Below are positions 33,721-43,691 of a stretch of DNA of 64,000 bases, piece by piece. Source of the DNA: Flavobacterium indicum GPTSA100-9 = DSM 17447 (GTDB lineage Bacteria > Bacteroidota > Bacteroidia > Flavobacteriales > Flavobacteriaceae). The stretch lies in contig NC_017025.1 of the NCBI RefSeq assembly GCF_000455605.1, positions 310,001 to 374,000 of the forward strand, read 5' to 3'. Each line of letters starts with the position of its first letter. The stretch's first letter is position 1. Below the pieces are notes generated by a model. That model was not told the DNA's origin, ran no database searches, and saw nothing but the letters and a program-made list of their open reading frames with translations. The translations under genes and the position numbers were made by a program.

Positions 33721-34614
33721 ATGGATAGAAATAAAAATAATTGGATTTTAGTAGTGTCATTAATTTTGATACTACTGTTTTTTATTTTAGGTGTTTTTGT
33801 ATATCCATTTGAAGAAATTGAAAATAATAGAGCAAGTATTGATACTAATTTTTTTGTTTATTTGATTCTTGCAGTGCTTGTAGCACCTGTACTTGAGGAA
33901 ATTACTTTTAGAGGTTTTTTTGCTACCAATAAAAAAGTGAAAAATTTTAGTAAAATATTGCTTTATTTGTCGTTGTGTTTATTACTGTTTAATGGATTTC
34001 CTTATTTATTTGTTGCTTTTTTCTCTTTAGGAATAACTTTACTTTTTTCTAATAAAATCAATCCAAAGGTTGCCGTACCAGTTTATATTGTACTTTCCGC
34101 TTCAATTTTTTCATTAGTTCATCAGAAATATGCTGATGTAGTAGTATTCAAAAACTCTTATTTCGTATTGCTACATCTAGCTGGTGGTTTGATGTTGGCT
34201 TGGATTGCTTTGAATTTTGGGATAAAAAAATCAATTTACACCCATGCAGTGTATAATTTAATTCTGATATTGATTACGTTTTATGGAATACAATTTAATG
34301 TAGCAAAAAGTACAAGTTTTGAAACGGATAGTTGTAAAGTTGTGTATTATGGAAACCCTTATCTTGAAAGCAATAAATCGATTATTTCTAAAGATAGTAA
34401 TGTCATAGAATTTAAAAACTCAACATTAAATAATATGGTTAAATATGCTGTTATATACTATCCTGATATAAAAACATTAAATTCAAAAATGCCTTTTTCC
34501 AAATATACTTTAAAGATTGTAAAGAAAGATGGTTCGGTGTTAAAAGAGGATGAAGTTAAAACAGCAATGTTGAAAACAAAATTGTTTTTTGAAAACAAGA
34601 GTAATGCTAAATAA
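33721..34614 (+). CDS. CPBP-family intramembrane protease
   Basis: 297 aa from ATG at 33721 (an upstream TTG at 33700 is less likely). Several hydrophobic segments; the CPBP motif 1 EEITFRGFF is near 56-64 and the second conserved position FSLVHQKY near 132-139, with a third His in YTHAVYNL near 175. CPBP (Abi/Rce1-like) proteins are membrane metalloproteases or related proteins that process prenylated or peptide substrates. The last 90 residues form a soluble domain (DSCKVVYYGNPYLESNKS...), unusual for the minimal family. Convergent with, and overlapping, the GHMP kinase gene by 8 bp. Confidence 0.82.
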   Translation: MDRNKNNWILVVSLILILLFFILGVFVYPFEEIENNRASIDTNFFVYLILAVLVAPVLEEITFRGFFATNKKVKNFSKILLYLSLCLLLFNGFPYLFVAFFSLGITLLFSNKINPKVAVPVYIVLSASIFSLVHQKYADVVVFKNSYFVLLHLAGGLMLAWIALNFGIKKSIYTHAVYNLILILITFYGIQFNVAKSTSFETDSCKVVYYGNPYLESNKSIISKDSNVIEFKNSTLNNMVKYAVIYYPDIKTLNSKMPFSKYTLKIVKKDGSVLKEDEVKTAMLKTKLFFENKSNAK

Positions 34615-35524
34615 TCATCTCCTCGTACTTCAAAATAGTTTCATAACCTTTGTTTTTGAAATAAGAAGTTGGGTCGCTTTCTGCAAGTACTAATACAAAA
34701 TCGCCACCCCAAGCGCCAAGACTTTTTATGGTGCCTTTAAAATCGGGGAACAAGCGTTCTTTAACGGTTTCTAATTCTAAGATGTTGCTTAAAATGATTT
34801 CGTGTTTTTCTAATAAATGATTTGTAATTTCCAATTGGTTAACAGCAATGAGTTCATCTGTAATTGCTGATATTTTGCTAGTTTCGGGTTTTAAAAACTG
34901 TTGCTTGTTCATGTAGTTTTGTATAGCATGACGGCTGTTTTGTTTTTTGTTTAAATACACAAAATACAAGTTGTCTTTAAAGCGTGGTGAAAACAACACG
35001 GGTTCTACTTTGGGTAACTCATTTTCTAATTGGTAAATAATAGCGGTATCGTTTTGGGCACAAGCTATGTCGTAACCACTACCGCCAAAACTTTCACGCA
35101 ACAACTGAAAAGCATCAATTTGTAACCATTGTGCAATGTTGTTAATTAAAGTTGAGGAAGTACCTAATCCCCAATTTCTAGGAAAGGTCAATTCGGTTTG
35201 AATAGCAAAACCGTTAGCGGCTAAAAAATTTGGGTTCTGTTTATATGCCTGATGTAAAATCTCCACTAAAGTGTTTTTAATAGGGTCTTCTTCTTCAAAA
35301 TCTGTATTTGCTATAATGTCATTAAAATGCAATTCGGTTGCAAACCATGGGCTTCCATCATGATCAAAACTTTGCCAAGTAATTTGTTGTTGTTCTATTG
35401 GTGATATATGTAAGGATTGTCCAAATTTAGTGGGCAAAGCCAAGGCGCGGGCACCATTAAGAACTACGTATTCGCCTGTGATTAATAATTTTCCGTTGGA
35501 ATAGAAGGATTGTTTGTTATCCAT
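34607..35524 (-). CDS. GYDIA-family GHMP kinase (mevalonate pathway)
   Basis: 305 aa. It opens SNGKLLITGEYVVLNGARALALPTKFGQ, the GHMP-kinase N-terminus; the ATP-binding loop NWGLGTSSTLINN lies near 116-128 and FGGSGYDIACAQ, the signature that names the flavobacterial GYDIA family, near 144-155. The C-terminal motif GAWGGDFVLVLAES (near 271-284) closes the fold. Probably phosphorylates mevalonate or phosphomevalonate for isoprenoid synthesis. It lies 36 bp downstream of HMG-CoA reductase on the same strand, consistent with that role. Confidence 0.88.
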   Translation of the reverse strand: MDNKQSFYSNGKLLITGEYVVLNGARALALPTKFGQSLHISPIEQQQITWQSFDHDGSPWFATELHFNDIIANTDFEEEDPIKNTLVEILHQAYKQNPNFLAANGFAIQTELTFPRNWGLGTSSTLINNIAQWLQIDAFQLLRESFGGSGYDIACAQNDTAIIYQLENELPKVEPVLFSPRFKDNLYFVYLNKKQNSRHAIQNYMNKQQFLKPETSKISAITDELIAVNQLEITNHLLEKHEIILSNILELETVKERLFPDFKGTIKSLGAWGGDFVLVLAESDPTSYFKNKGYETILKYEEMII

Positions 35525-35560
35525 AAAGCTTATTCTAATATGACTTATATGTTTACATTT

Positions 35561-36877
35561 TCACCCTTTTCTCAAGCTTTCTAAATAATCTACTACTAAA
35601 TTGTGCGAAACAGTTTGTTCAGCAAAGTAAGCCAATACTTTTTCCTTTTCTTCTTTAGTCGCTTTATGTTGATTCAAGATGTTATTTAAGTGCATTTTCA
35701 TGTGTCCTTGTTGAATACCAGAAGTAGTCAACGAACGCAAAGCAGCAAAATTTTGAGCTAAACCGGCAACGGCAATCACTTCCATTAATTCTTGAGCCGA
35801 TGGATTGCCTAACATTTCCATAGAAAATTTAACTAAAGGATGTAAACTAGTTAATCCGCCTACAGTTCCTAAAGCTAAAGGAACATCTAACCAAAAAGTG
35901 AAAATACCGTTTTCAATTTTAGCATGAGACAAACTTGAGTATTTGCCATTTCGGCTTGCATAGGCATGAACGCCGGCTTCTACTGCTCTAAAATCGTTTC
36001 CTGTAGCAATCACAACCGCATCGATTCCGTTCATAATTCCTTTGTTGTGTGTAACCGCACGGTAAGGTTCAATTTCAGCTATTTTAACTGCAGTTACGAA
36101 TTTTTCGGCAAATAATTCGGGTGTAATATTTTTATCTTCATTTAATTCTGAAACCGGGCAAGAAACTTCAGCACGTACTACACAATTAGGAACAAAATTA
36201 CTCAGAATGCTCATGATAATTAAGATGTTGCTTTCATCTTTATTAAAAGCTTCAAACGAAGATGCATTATCTTTAAAGGTTTTGGCAAATTGTTCTAAAC
36301 ATGAGTTGATAAAATTCGCACCCATGCTATCTTTCGTTTCAAAAGTAGCATGGATTTGATAATAATTTTCTAATTCAGTAGTTTTATCTACTAATGTTAA
36401 CGAGGTAATACCACCACCTCTTTTTTGCATGTTTTTAGTGATGCTATCGGTGTCTGCCAACAAAGTTGGTTTTATGAAATCAAAATACTGTTGTAATTTG
36501 GTTGTATCACCTTGGTATAAGAAATGAACTTGTCCAATTTTTTCGGTTCCTAAAATGGTAGTTTTAAATCCGCCACGTGCACCCCAAAATTTGGCTGCTT
36601 TACTCGCTGCTGCTACAACCGAACTTTCTTCAATTGCAAAAGGAATGGTGTAGTTTTTACCGTTAATTGTGAAATTAGGCGCTACTCCTAAAGGCAAATA
36701 AAAATTGGTAATTGTGTTTTCAATGAATTCGTCGTGTAATTTTTGTATTTCAAGATTAGAATTCCAATATTGTAAAAGTATGTTTTTGGCTTCAGCTGGA
36801 TTTGAAAAATAAGTTTCAGCAATCCAATTGATTTTTTCTTCTTTTGATAGTTTTGAAAACCCGGTTTTATGTTGCAT
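35561..36877 (-). CDS. Hydroxymethylglutaryl-CoA reductase, class II (mevalonate synthesis)
   Basis: 438 aa, typical of class II enzymes. Reduces HMG-CoA to mevalonate. Landmarks are EESSVVAAAS (82-91, catalytic Glu), DSMGANFINSCLEQ (about 183-196), THNKGIMNGIDAV (catalytic Lys, about 272-284), an Asp-containing MNGIDAVVIATGND, GTVGG (337-341) and HMKMH (about 396-400, the catalytic His). Annotated in this group as degradative type, but next to a GHMP kinase it most likely works in the biosynthetic direction. Cytosolic. Confidence 0.9.
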   Translation of the reverse strand: MQHKTGFSKLSKEEKINWIAETYFSNPAEAKNILLQYWNSNLEIQKLHDEFIENTITNFYLPLGVAPNFTINGKNYTIPFAIEESSVVAAASKAAKFWGARGGFKTTILGTEKIGQVHFLYQGDTTKLQQYFDFIKPTLLADTDSITKNMQKRGGGITSLTLVDKTTELENYYQIHATFETKDSMGANFINSCLEQFAKTFKDNASSFEAFNKDESNILIIMSILSNFVPNCVVRAEVSCPVSELNEDKNITPELFAEKFVTAVKIAEIEPYRAVTHNKGIMNGIDAVVIATGNDFRAVEAGVHAYASRNGKYSSLSHAKIENGIFTFWLDVPLALGTVGGLTSLHPLVKFSMEMLGNPSAQELMEVIAVAGLAQNFAALRSLTTSGIQQGHMKMHLNNILNQHKATKEEKEKVLAYFAEQTVSHNLVVDYLESLRKG

Positions 36878-36921
36878 TTTTTCTTTTTCTTAGTGAAAAG
36901 CAAAGGTATAAAATTATACTT

Positions 36922-39900
36922 TTAAATGGCTTTTATCCATTTTAATAATTTTTGTTCAAAAATGTCCTTATTTAATGGCTTGATTAAGAAATCGACCATT
37001 CCCATTTCTAAACATTTTTCTTTTTCACCAGTGAAAATACCTGCTGTTAAAGCGATAATGGTTGCTTTTGGATTCACTTTAAAAATCTCTTCTGTAGCTT
37101 CATAACCGTTCATAACTGGCATTTGAATATCCATTAATGTGATATGTGGACTGTGTTGTTTGTACATTTCTAATCCGTCTAAGCCATTTTCGGCTTCATA
37201 GATTTCTACATTCGAAATTTTATTTTTAATTAATGTTTTGGATAACAGTAAATTAACCTTGTTGTCCTCTATGATTAAAATTTTAATTTTTCCTGAAGGG
37301 GCAGGGCTTTCCATTTGAATTGTATGTGATAATTCATCGACCTTTTTATTGTCTGCAATAGCATTAATTTCTTTTTGAAGCGTCGGTACCTTAATGGGTT
37401 TAATAAGGATTTTAACTTTGTTGTTTAGATAACTATCAATGTTTTTTGTTATGGACTGTTGTAAAATGAAAAGATAAAATCCTTTTTCACGTTGAAACTT
37501 AATGATGTTGTCAAATTCTATTTTACTAACCGAGTTATAATCTAAAAATAGAATGTCAAATGTGCTTTCTATGTAATTGAAGTTTTTTGTTTGTAATGTG
37601 GTTTCAAATTGGAAAGATTCCAATATGTTTTGAAGTACCAATCCAGAAATAGGATTTTTTTCAATAATAAGCGCTTTTTTGATTAAATCGTGATTGATTT
37701 TACGATGTGTTTTGCAATATTTAGCCTGTAAAACAAGATCAAAACTGAAACAACTTCCTTTGTCGGGACTACTTTCTATCTTTAATTGACTGTTCATTAA
37801 TTTCAATAAACTATTCGTAATAGAAAGTCCAAGACCTGTGCCGCCATAATTCCTTGTGGTTGAGGTGTCTTCTTGAGAAAAAGCTTCTAATATTTTTTGT
37901 GAATTTTCTGGTTTAATACCAATACCGGTGTCCATTACCTCAAATCGTATATGAGTTTCGTTGGTTATTTGATCGTGTTGAAGTAATGAAACATTTAGTA
38001 AAATTTGACCTTCATGTGTGAACTTCACTGCATTACTTAATAAGTTGATTAAGATTTGTTTTAGGCGGATATCGTCAATATTTATGGAACATGGAACGTT
38101 TTTATGCACGTTTACGATTAATTCGATGTTCTTTTGGCTGGCATTAAATTTAATTAAATCCATAGCTTGATAAATAATTTTATACAAGTTGATTTCTCTT
38201 GGATCTAAAGTTAATTTGCCAGCTTCAATTTTTGATATGTCTAAGATGTCGTTGACAATATCTAGTAGCGATTCGGCCGATTGATTAACGGTTAAAATAT
38301 ATTCTTTCTGAATTAAATCAACATCGGTGTTGAGTAACAATTGACTAAATCCGATGATTCCATTTAATGGTGTTCTAATTTCGTGCGACATATTGGCTAA
38401 GAAATCAGATTTTGATTTGTTAGAGGCTTCTGCAAGTTCTTTTTCTAACAATGCTTTTTCGGCATTTTTTCGTTCAGTAATATCAATTAATACACCTTCA
38501 ATGTATTCAACTTTGTTGTCTTTTAAAATACCTTCGCCGTATTCTTCAATCCATACTACATCGCCATTTTTCTTAATGATGCGACAAGTAATTTTATAAG
38601 GAGTATTTTTTTCTAAAGCGGTTTGAATGGTTTTTAATGCAATTTCTCTGTCTTCAGGATGGTAAAGATTGTGAACTTTGAAATTATTGTCAAGAATTTC
38701 ATTTCTAGAATAGCCGGTTAATTTTTCAACTTCGTCATTTAAAAAAACGATGTTTCTGGTTTCGTCAAATTTGATAAGATATACTGTAGCAGGAATATTG
38801 TTGGCTAATAATTTGAATTTTTCTTCACTTTCTTTTAATACTTTTTCGTTTTCAATACGCACTAAAGTTGAAGAAATATTGTTAGCCAATATTTGTAAGG
38901 AATTGATTTCTTCATCGGTCCAAACGCGTTCTTTCTTATTGTCATCAAAACCAATCAACCCTACAAATACATCTTTTTTAAAAATTGGTAATATTAATTT
39001 TGATTGAATGCCGTATTCTTCGAAAAAGTCAGCCAAGGCGCCTTTTTTTACATTTGATTTTGTAACAATAAAAGGTTTATTGTCTAATAAAATCTCAATA
39101 AATTCAGGATAATAACTGTGTGGGACATTCTGAAACGCAGGATTGTTTGTAGTAACTTTGTTGTCAGAAGCTTTCCATTCAAAACGATGGCTTAAAGTGT
39201 TGTTTTTGTTTTCATAAAAATAAAACCTATCTGCTTTTATGGTATTACCAATAAAGGAGTTGGCATTACTAAAAATTTCACTTAAATCGTTACTAACTAA
39301 TAAGCGTTCAGTAATTTTTGCAATTTCTAAAAGTATTTGTGTTTGATAAATCGCTTGTTTTTCAACTGTTTTTCTTTTAAAACTTTCAATAGAAATAGTG
39401 ATGATGTCCGATATAGTTCTAGCAAAATTTATTTCATCATCGTTCCAGTCGTGTTCAGAAGATTTTGTTTCAAGGCAAACAATACCTTCAAGTTTTCCGT
39501 GTAAATAAATAGGAAAATCTAATAATGATTTTACATTAAAAAGATTGACATAGTTTTTAATAAAAAATGAATCTGGATTATAATTTTTAAACGTGTTGAT
39601 TTCAATATAGGTTTGTTCATTTAAAGCATTGAAATAATCTTTAGAGTCAATTTTTAGAAATTCAAAACCTTTTTTTGGAGTAGTTTCATTATGGTCATAA
39701 TCTAAAATACATTCTAGCGTTATTTTATCATCATAATTTTTCCAATAACTAAGCGTATCTACTCTAATACTGTTATAGGCTTCTTTAAAAATATCTTTAA
39801 TAATATCTTCTATTGTGTTGTAATTGTTGAAATTTTTAGAAGATAAAGCATTTAGAGTAATGTTGTATTTTTCTAAATTTTGTTTTCTTTCATTTTCTAT

Positions 39901-41244
39901 TTCGGCTATTTCTTTAGTTTTGGTAATATCTCTTACTATAGCCGAAAAACCGATGATTTTGTTTTTTTCATCACGTTTAATAGTTGTTTTTTGAGATAGC
40001 CAGATTTTTTTTCCAAACTTGTCTAAAATTGGGAATTCAATAGTTTCAAAATCAGTTTGTTCTGGGTTTATGTTTTCAAAAAAACGGATTACTTTTTCTT
40101 TGTAATCGTCTGTAATAAAAGTTGTAAATGGTTGGCCAATAATTTCATTTTCATTATAACCTAATATTTTAACTGCAAATGGATTGATAAATGTAAAAAC
40201 GCCAAATTTATCTGTTTCAAAAATGATGTCTGAAGCATATTGAATTAGGTTTTCGTATTTTTTTTCAACTTCTATTTTTTGTGTAATATCGTGTCCAGTT
40301 GCTATATAAAGATTTTCAGAGTATTTGTAATCATTCCATTGAATGTATTTGTATTCTCCATTTTTTGTTTTTAGTTTTCTTACATAGACAGAATTAGGTT
40401 GGTAAACAATGTTGTAGTCTTTTTGAGTAAATTCACGGTCTTCGGTCAGTTCCCAAAATTTTTTGCCTAATACTTCATCTGATCTATATCCTAAAATTTT
40501 ATTAATAGAATCACTGCAAAACATCACTTCTCCTAAATTGGTGCAAGCTATGGTAAGTGTGTTAGAGTGATTGATAATGTTGTTGCTAAATATTAATTGA
40601 TCACTGGTGTTGATTACCGAAATCCTACGTGTAATGTTAATGATTAAAATAATGACATTGGCGTTAATAAAATTGATGTAGATGTCTTTGTTTGCATCAA
40701 TAAATACAAACATGGTGATAAAAACAATACAACTGAAAATAGAAAAGAAAATATAATTTTTAAATCGTTCAAAAATATTATAAGAAAAGAATAATAAAAT
40801 AATTAATTCAGATATGGTAATAATGCTGATTATTGGTTGTGTAATTCTATAAAAATAAGTTAATATGATGCCAATAAATAAAACTATAAAAATGGATTTA
40901 AGATGTTTTTTTACCATCTTATTTTTATGGGTAAAAAACAAAATAAGTAAAAACGTTCCAAAGGTAAATTTCTGAATTAGATTAATTGTTGAGGTTAAGT
41001 GCATTTTGAAATAAATAATTTCAGTAATGAATAAAACCAATGAAAAATACAGTAGATTATTTTTTTTATACACCGAAACAATCCTGTTTTTGGATAATGT
41101 TTTGATAATTTCTTTGTTACTTATAAGTGATTTTTGGAAAATAATGAAAATACAATAAGTCAACAAAACTGCCATAGCGGTAATAAACCACCATGAAGTA
41201 TAGGATATATCTACAGACAAACTTAAGTAATCTTCTAAATTCAA
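36922..41244 (-). CDS. Hybrid sensor histidine kinase/response regulator with PAS and GAF domains
   Basis: 1440 aa. Six to seven membrane segments fill residues 18-205. PAS domains follow (about 225-330, 335-455), then two GAF-like domains (about 470-625 and 640-800, with YEYGIQSKLILPIFKKD), another PAS/PAC (815-935), HisKA with the phospho-His (NMSHEIRTPLNGIIGF, about 962-977), HATPase_c (NAVKFTHEG, DTGIGIKPE, GGTGLGLSI), a degenerate receiver lacking the usual Asp cluster (ALIIEKNPISG...) and an intact receiver (LIIEDNKVNLLLS, MDIQMPVMNGYEAT with the phospho-Asp). The signal is unknown. Single gene with no adjacent regulator, in line with a phosphorelay to a separate Hpt. Confidence 0.92.
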   Translation of the reverse strand: MNLEDYLSLSVDISYTSWWFITAMAVLLTYCIFIIFQKSLISNKEIIKTLSKNRIVSVYKKNNLLYFSLVLFITEIIYFKMHLTSTINLIQKFTFGTFLLILFFTHKNKMVKKHLKSIFIVLFIGIILTYFYRITQPIISIITISELIILLFFSYNIFERFKNYIFFSIFSCIVFITMFVFIDANKDIYINFINANVIILIINITRRISVINTSDQLIFSNNIINHSNTLTIACTNLGEVMFCSDSINKILGYRSDEVLGKKFWELTEDREFTQKDYNIVYQPNSVYVRKLKTKNGEYKYIQWNDYKYSENLYIATGHDITQKIEVEKKYENLIQYASDIIFETDKFGVFTFINPFAVKILGYNENEIIGQPFTTFITDDYKEKVIRFFENINPEQTDFETIEFPILDKFGKKIWLSQKTTIKRDEKNKIIGFSAIVRDITKTKEIAEIENERKQNLEKYNITLNALSSKNFNNYNTIEDIIKDIFKEAYNSIRVDTLSYWKNYDDKITLECILDYDHNETTPKKGFEFLKIDSKDYFNALNEQTYIEINTFKNYNPDSFFIKNYVNLFNVKSLLDFPIYLHGKLEGIVCLETKSSEHDWNDDEINFARTISDIITISIESFKRKTVEKQAIYQTQILLEIAKITERLLVSNDLSEIFSNANSFIGNTIKADRFYFYENKNNTLSHRFEWKASDNKVTTNNPAFQNVPHSYYPEFIEILLDNKPFIVTKSNVKKGALADFFEEYGIQSKLILPIFKKDVFVGLIGFDDNKKERVWTDEEINSLQILANNISSTLVRIENEKVLKESEEKFKLLANNIPATVYLIKFDETRNIVFLNDEVEKLTGYSRNEILDNNFKVHNLYHPEDREIALKTIQTALEKNTPYKITCRIIKKNGDVVWIEEYGEGILKDNKVEYIEGVLIDITERKNAEKALLEKELAEASNKSKSDFLANMSHEIRTPLNGIIGFSQLLLNTDVDLIQKEYILTVNQSAESLLDIVNDILDISKIEAGKLTLDPREINLYKIIYQAMDLIKFNASQKNIELIVNVHKNVPCSINIDDIRLKQILINLLSNAVKFTHEGQILLNVSLLQHDQITNETHIRFEVMDTGIGIKPENSQKILEAFSQEDTSTTRNYGGTGLGLSITNSLLKLMNSQLKIESSPDKGSCFSFDLVLQAKYCKTHRKINHDLIKKALIIEKNPISGLVLQNILESFQFETTLQTKNFNYIESTFDILFLDYNSVSKIEFDNIIKFQREKGFYLFILQQSITKNIDSYLNNKVKILIKPIKVPTLQKEINAIADNKKVDELSHTIQMESPAPSGKIKILIIEDNKVNLLLSKTLIKNKISNVEIYEAENGLDGLEMYKQHSPHITLMDIQMPVMNGYEATEEIFKVNPKATIIALTAGIFTGEKEKCLEMGMVDFLIKPLNKDIFEQKLLKWIKAI

Positions 41245-41482
41245 AATATAAATTGTTTATCGTTTTTTTGTTGTAATTGTTTTGAATTAGTATTGCCTTA
41301 ACATGAGAAGGCAAAAAAAAAACAACAATATAATTAATTTTTTTAGAATATTTCAATATTTGAGTTAAAATAACAATTTGTTAAAAATAGTCAAAAATGT
41401 AACAAAATTCAAAAGTTCATTTTTTTTCATGGTAATCTCATAAATTTTCACTAAAATTGGGGGTTTTTTACATAAATAAATC

Positions 41483-43654
41483 ATGAAATCATTAATTAAA
41501 ATTTTAGTTTTACTAATCTTTTCTTCACTAAGTGTTGTTGCTCAACAGAAAATTACGTTAGAAGAAATTTGGTCGGGTGCATTTAGAACAAAAGGCATGG
41601 ATGAATTAAATGCCATGAAAAATACAAATCAATACACTATTTTGAATTTTGACCGAGCTTCAAGAACCATGCAAATTGATTTGTATGATTATGCGACATT
41701 AAATAAAGTATCGACTTTAATCGACACAAAAAATCATCCCGAATTAAAGTCAATTGATAGTTATACTTTTGATAAAAGTGAAAAAAAATTATTAATTGCT
41801 ACCAATTCAAATCCAATCTTTAGACATTCATTCACAGCAGATTATTTTGTGTATGATTTGTCTACAAAAAAACTAACAAAATTCACGGATAAAGCCATTC
41901 AAGAACCTACATTTTCTCCTGATGGGAATTCAATAGCTTATGTATTTGAAAATAATATGTACAGTACCAATTTAAATACAGGTACTACTATTCAAATTAC
42001 TCAAGATGGAAAGAAAAATGCGATTATTAATGGTATTACAGACTGGGTGTATGAAGAAGAATTTTCTTTTGTAAAAGCATTTGATTGGAACGCAGATGGG
42101 TCGAAAATTGCTTTCATTAAGTTTGATGAAACAAATGTTCCAGAATTTTCAATGGATATGTATAACGAAGGTTTATATCCTACACAAAATGTGTTTAAAT
42201 ACCCTAAAGCAGGTGAAAAAAATGCTGAGGTTTCGCTTCATATTTTTGATGTAAAAACCAACAAGACAGCTAAAATTGATTTAGGAAAGTATACAGATTT
42301 TTATATTCCACGAATCAAATGGACCAACGATGCTCAAACGTTAAGTGCACAAGTTTTAAACAGACATCAAAATAATTTAGACTTACATTTTATTGATGCT
42401 TTAACGGGTAAAACGAGAATTGTGTTGAATGAAAAAGATGCTGCTTATGTTGATGTTACAGATAATTTAACATTCTTAAAAGACAACAGTTTTATTTGGA
42501 CTTCAGAAAAAGACGGTTACAATCATATTTACCATTATGATCAAAACGGTAAATTAAAAAAGCAAGTTACAAAAGGTAATTGGGAGGTTACTGCTTATTA
42601 TGGTTTCGATGAAAAAAATAAAACGATTTATTATCAATCAGTAGAAAACGGGTCTATCAATAGAGATGTTTATGCTATTAAAATTGATGGAAAAGATAAA
42701 GTAAGATTGTCTTCAAAATCTGGAACAAACAATGCGGTTTTTAGTCCTAATTTCCAGTATTTTATCAATACATATTCTAGTGCAACAGCTGCGCCATATT
42801 ATTCTTTAAATGAATCAAAAACAGGTAAAGAAATAAAGAAAATTCAATCGAACGAAAGTGTTGAAGAAAAATTGGCAAAGTATAATGTTAGTCCAAAAGA
42901 ATTTTTTGTTTTAACTACTGAAAAAGGACACAGCTTAAATGCGTGGATGATTAAACCTAAAGATTTTACAGCTTCAAAAAAATACCCGGTATTAATGTTC
43001 CAATATTCAGGTCCAGGCTCACAACAAGTAGCTAATACTTGGAATGGAACCAATGATTATTGGTATTTTATGTTAGCTCAAAAGGGCTATATTGTAGTTT
43101 GTGTTGATGGAAGAGGAACCGGATTTAAAGGAGCTGCATTTAAAAAATGTACCTACAAAGAGTTAGGTAAGTATGAAGTTGAGGATCAAATTGATGCAGC
43201 TAAAGTAATAGGTAAATATGCGTATGTAGATGCATCACGAATTGGAATTTGGGGTTGGAGTTATGGTGGTTTTATGTCATCTAACTGTATTTTCCAAGGG
43301 GCAGATGTGTTTAAAACAGCTATTGCGGTTGCACCAGTAACTTCATGGAGGTATTATGATAGTATTTACACAGAAAGATACATGCAAACACCACAAGAGA
43401 ATGCTAGCGGCTATGATAACAATTCTCCAATTAATCATGTAAGTAAATTAAAAGGAAACTTTTTATTAGTTCATGGAACGGCTGATGATAATGTTCATGT
43501 TCAAAATACGATGAAAATGATCGAAGCATTAGTACAAGCTAATAAACAATTCGATTGGGCCATTTATCCAGATAAAAATCACGGTATTTTTGGAGGAAAA
43601 ACAAGATTACAATTGTATACCAAAATGACAAATTTTATATTAGAAAAATTATAA
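41483..43654 (+). CDS. S9 family dipeptidyl peptidase (DPP IV-like)
   Basis: 723 aa. Signal peptide MKSLIKILVLLIFSSLSVVAQ. The N-terminal beta-propeller (about 40-480) contains the DPP IV landmark DWVYEEEF (near 190) for N-terminus recognition. The alpha/beta-hydrolase domain has GWSYGGFMS (nucleophile Ser near 596), ADDNVHVQN (Asp near 672) and KNHGIFGG (His near 704). Cleaves X-Pro/X-Ala dipeptides from peptide N-termini in the periplasm or at the surface. It is directly followed by three POT peptide transporters, so together they form a peptide-scavenging locus. Confidence 0.93.
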   Translation: MKSLIKILVLLIFSSLSVVAQQKITLEEIWSGAFRTKGMDELNAMKNTNQYTILNFDRASRTMQIDLYDYATLNKVSTLIDTKNHPELKSIDSYTFDKSEKKLLIATNSNPIFRHSFTADYFVYDLSTKKLTKFTDKAIQEPTFSPDGNSIAYVFENNMYSTNLNTGTTIQITQDGKKNAIINGITDWVYEEEFSFVKAFDWNADGSKIAFIKFDETNVPEFSMDMYNEGLYPTQNVFKYPKAGEKNAEVSLHIFDVKTNKTAKIDLGKYTDFYIPRIKWTNDAQTLSAQVLNRHQNNLDLHFIDALTGKTRIVLNEKDAAYVDVTDNLTFLKDNSFIWTSEKDGYNHIYHYDQNGKLKKQVTKGNWEVTAYYGFDEKNKTIYYQSVENGSINRDVYAIKIDGKDKVRLSSKSGTNNAVFSPNFQYFINTYSSATAAPYYSLNESKTGKEIKKIQSNESVEEKLAKYNVSPKEFFVLTTEKGHSLNAWMIKPKDFTASKKYPVLMFQYSGPGSQQVANTWNGTNDYWYFMLAQKGYIVVCVDGRGTGFKGAAFKKCTYKELGKYEVEDQIDAAKVIGKYAYVDASRIGIWGWSYGGFMSSNCIFQGADVFKTAIAVAPVTSWRYYDSIYTERYMQTPQENASGYDNNSPINHVSKLKGNFLLVHGTADDNVHVQNTMKMIEALVQANKQFDWAIYPDKNHGIFGGKTRLQLYTKMTNFILEKL

Positions 43655-43691
43655 AAACTAAAACTATTAACTAATCAATAAAACTAATTAA

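Noticed and set aside
41293..41314. Hairpin TTGCCTT...AAGGCAA upstream of the sensor kinase
   Set aside because: Only 7 bp of stem and followed by an A run, not T, in the plus direction; not a convincing terminator.
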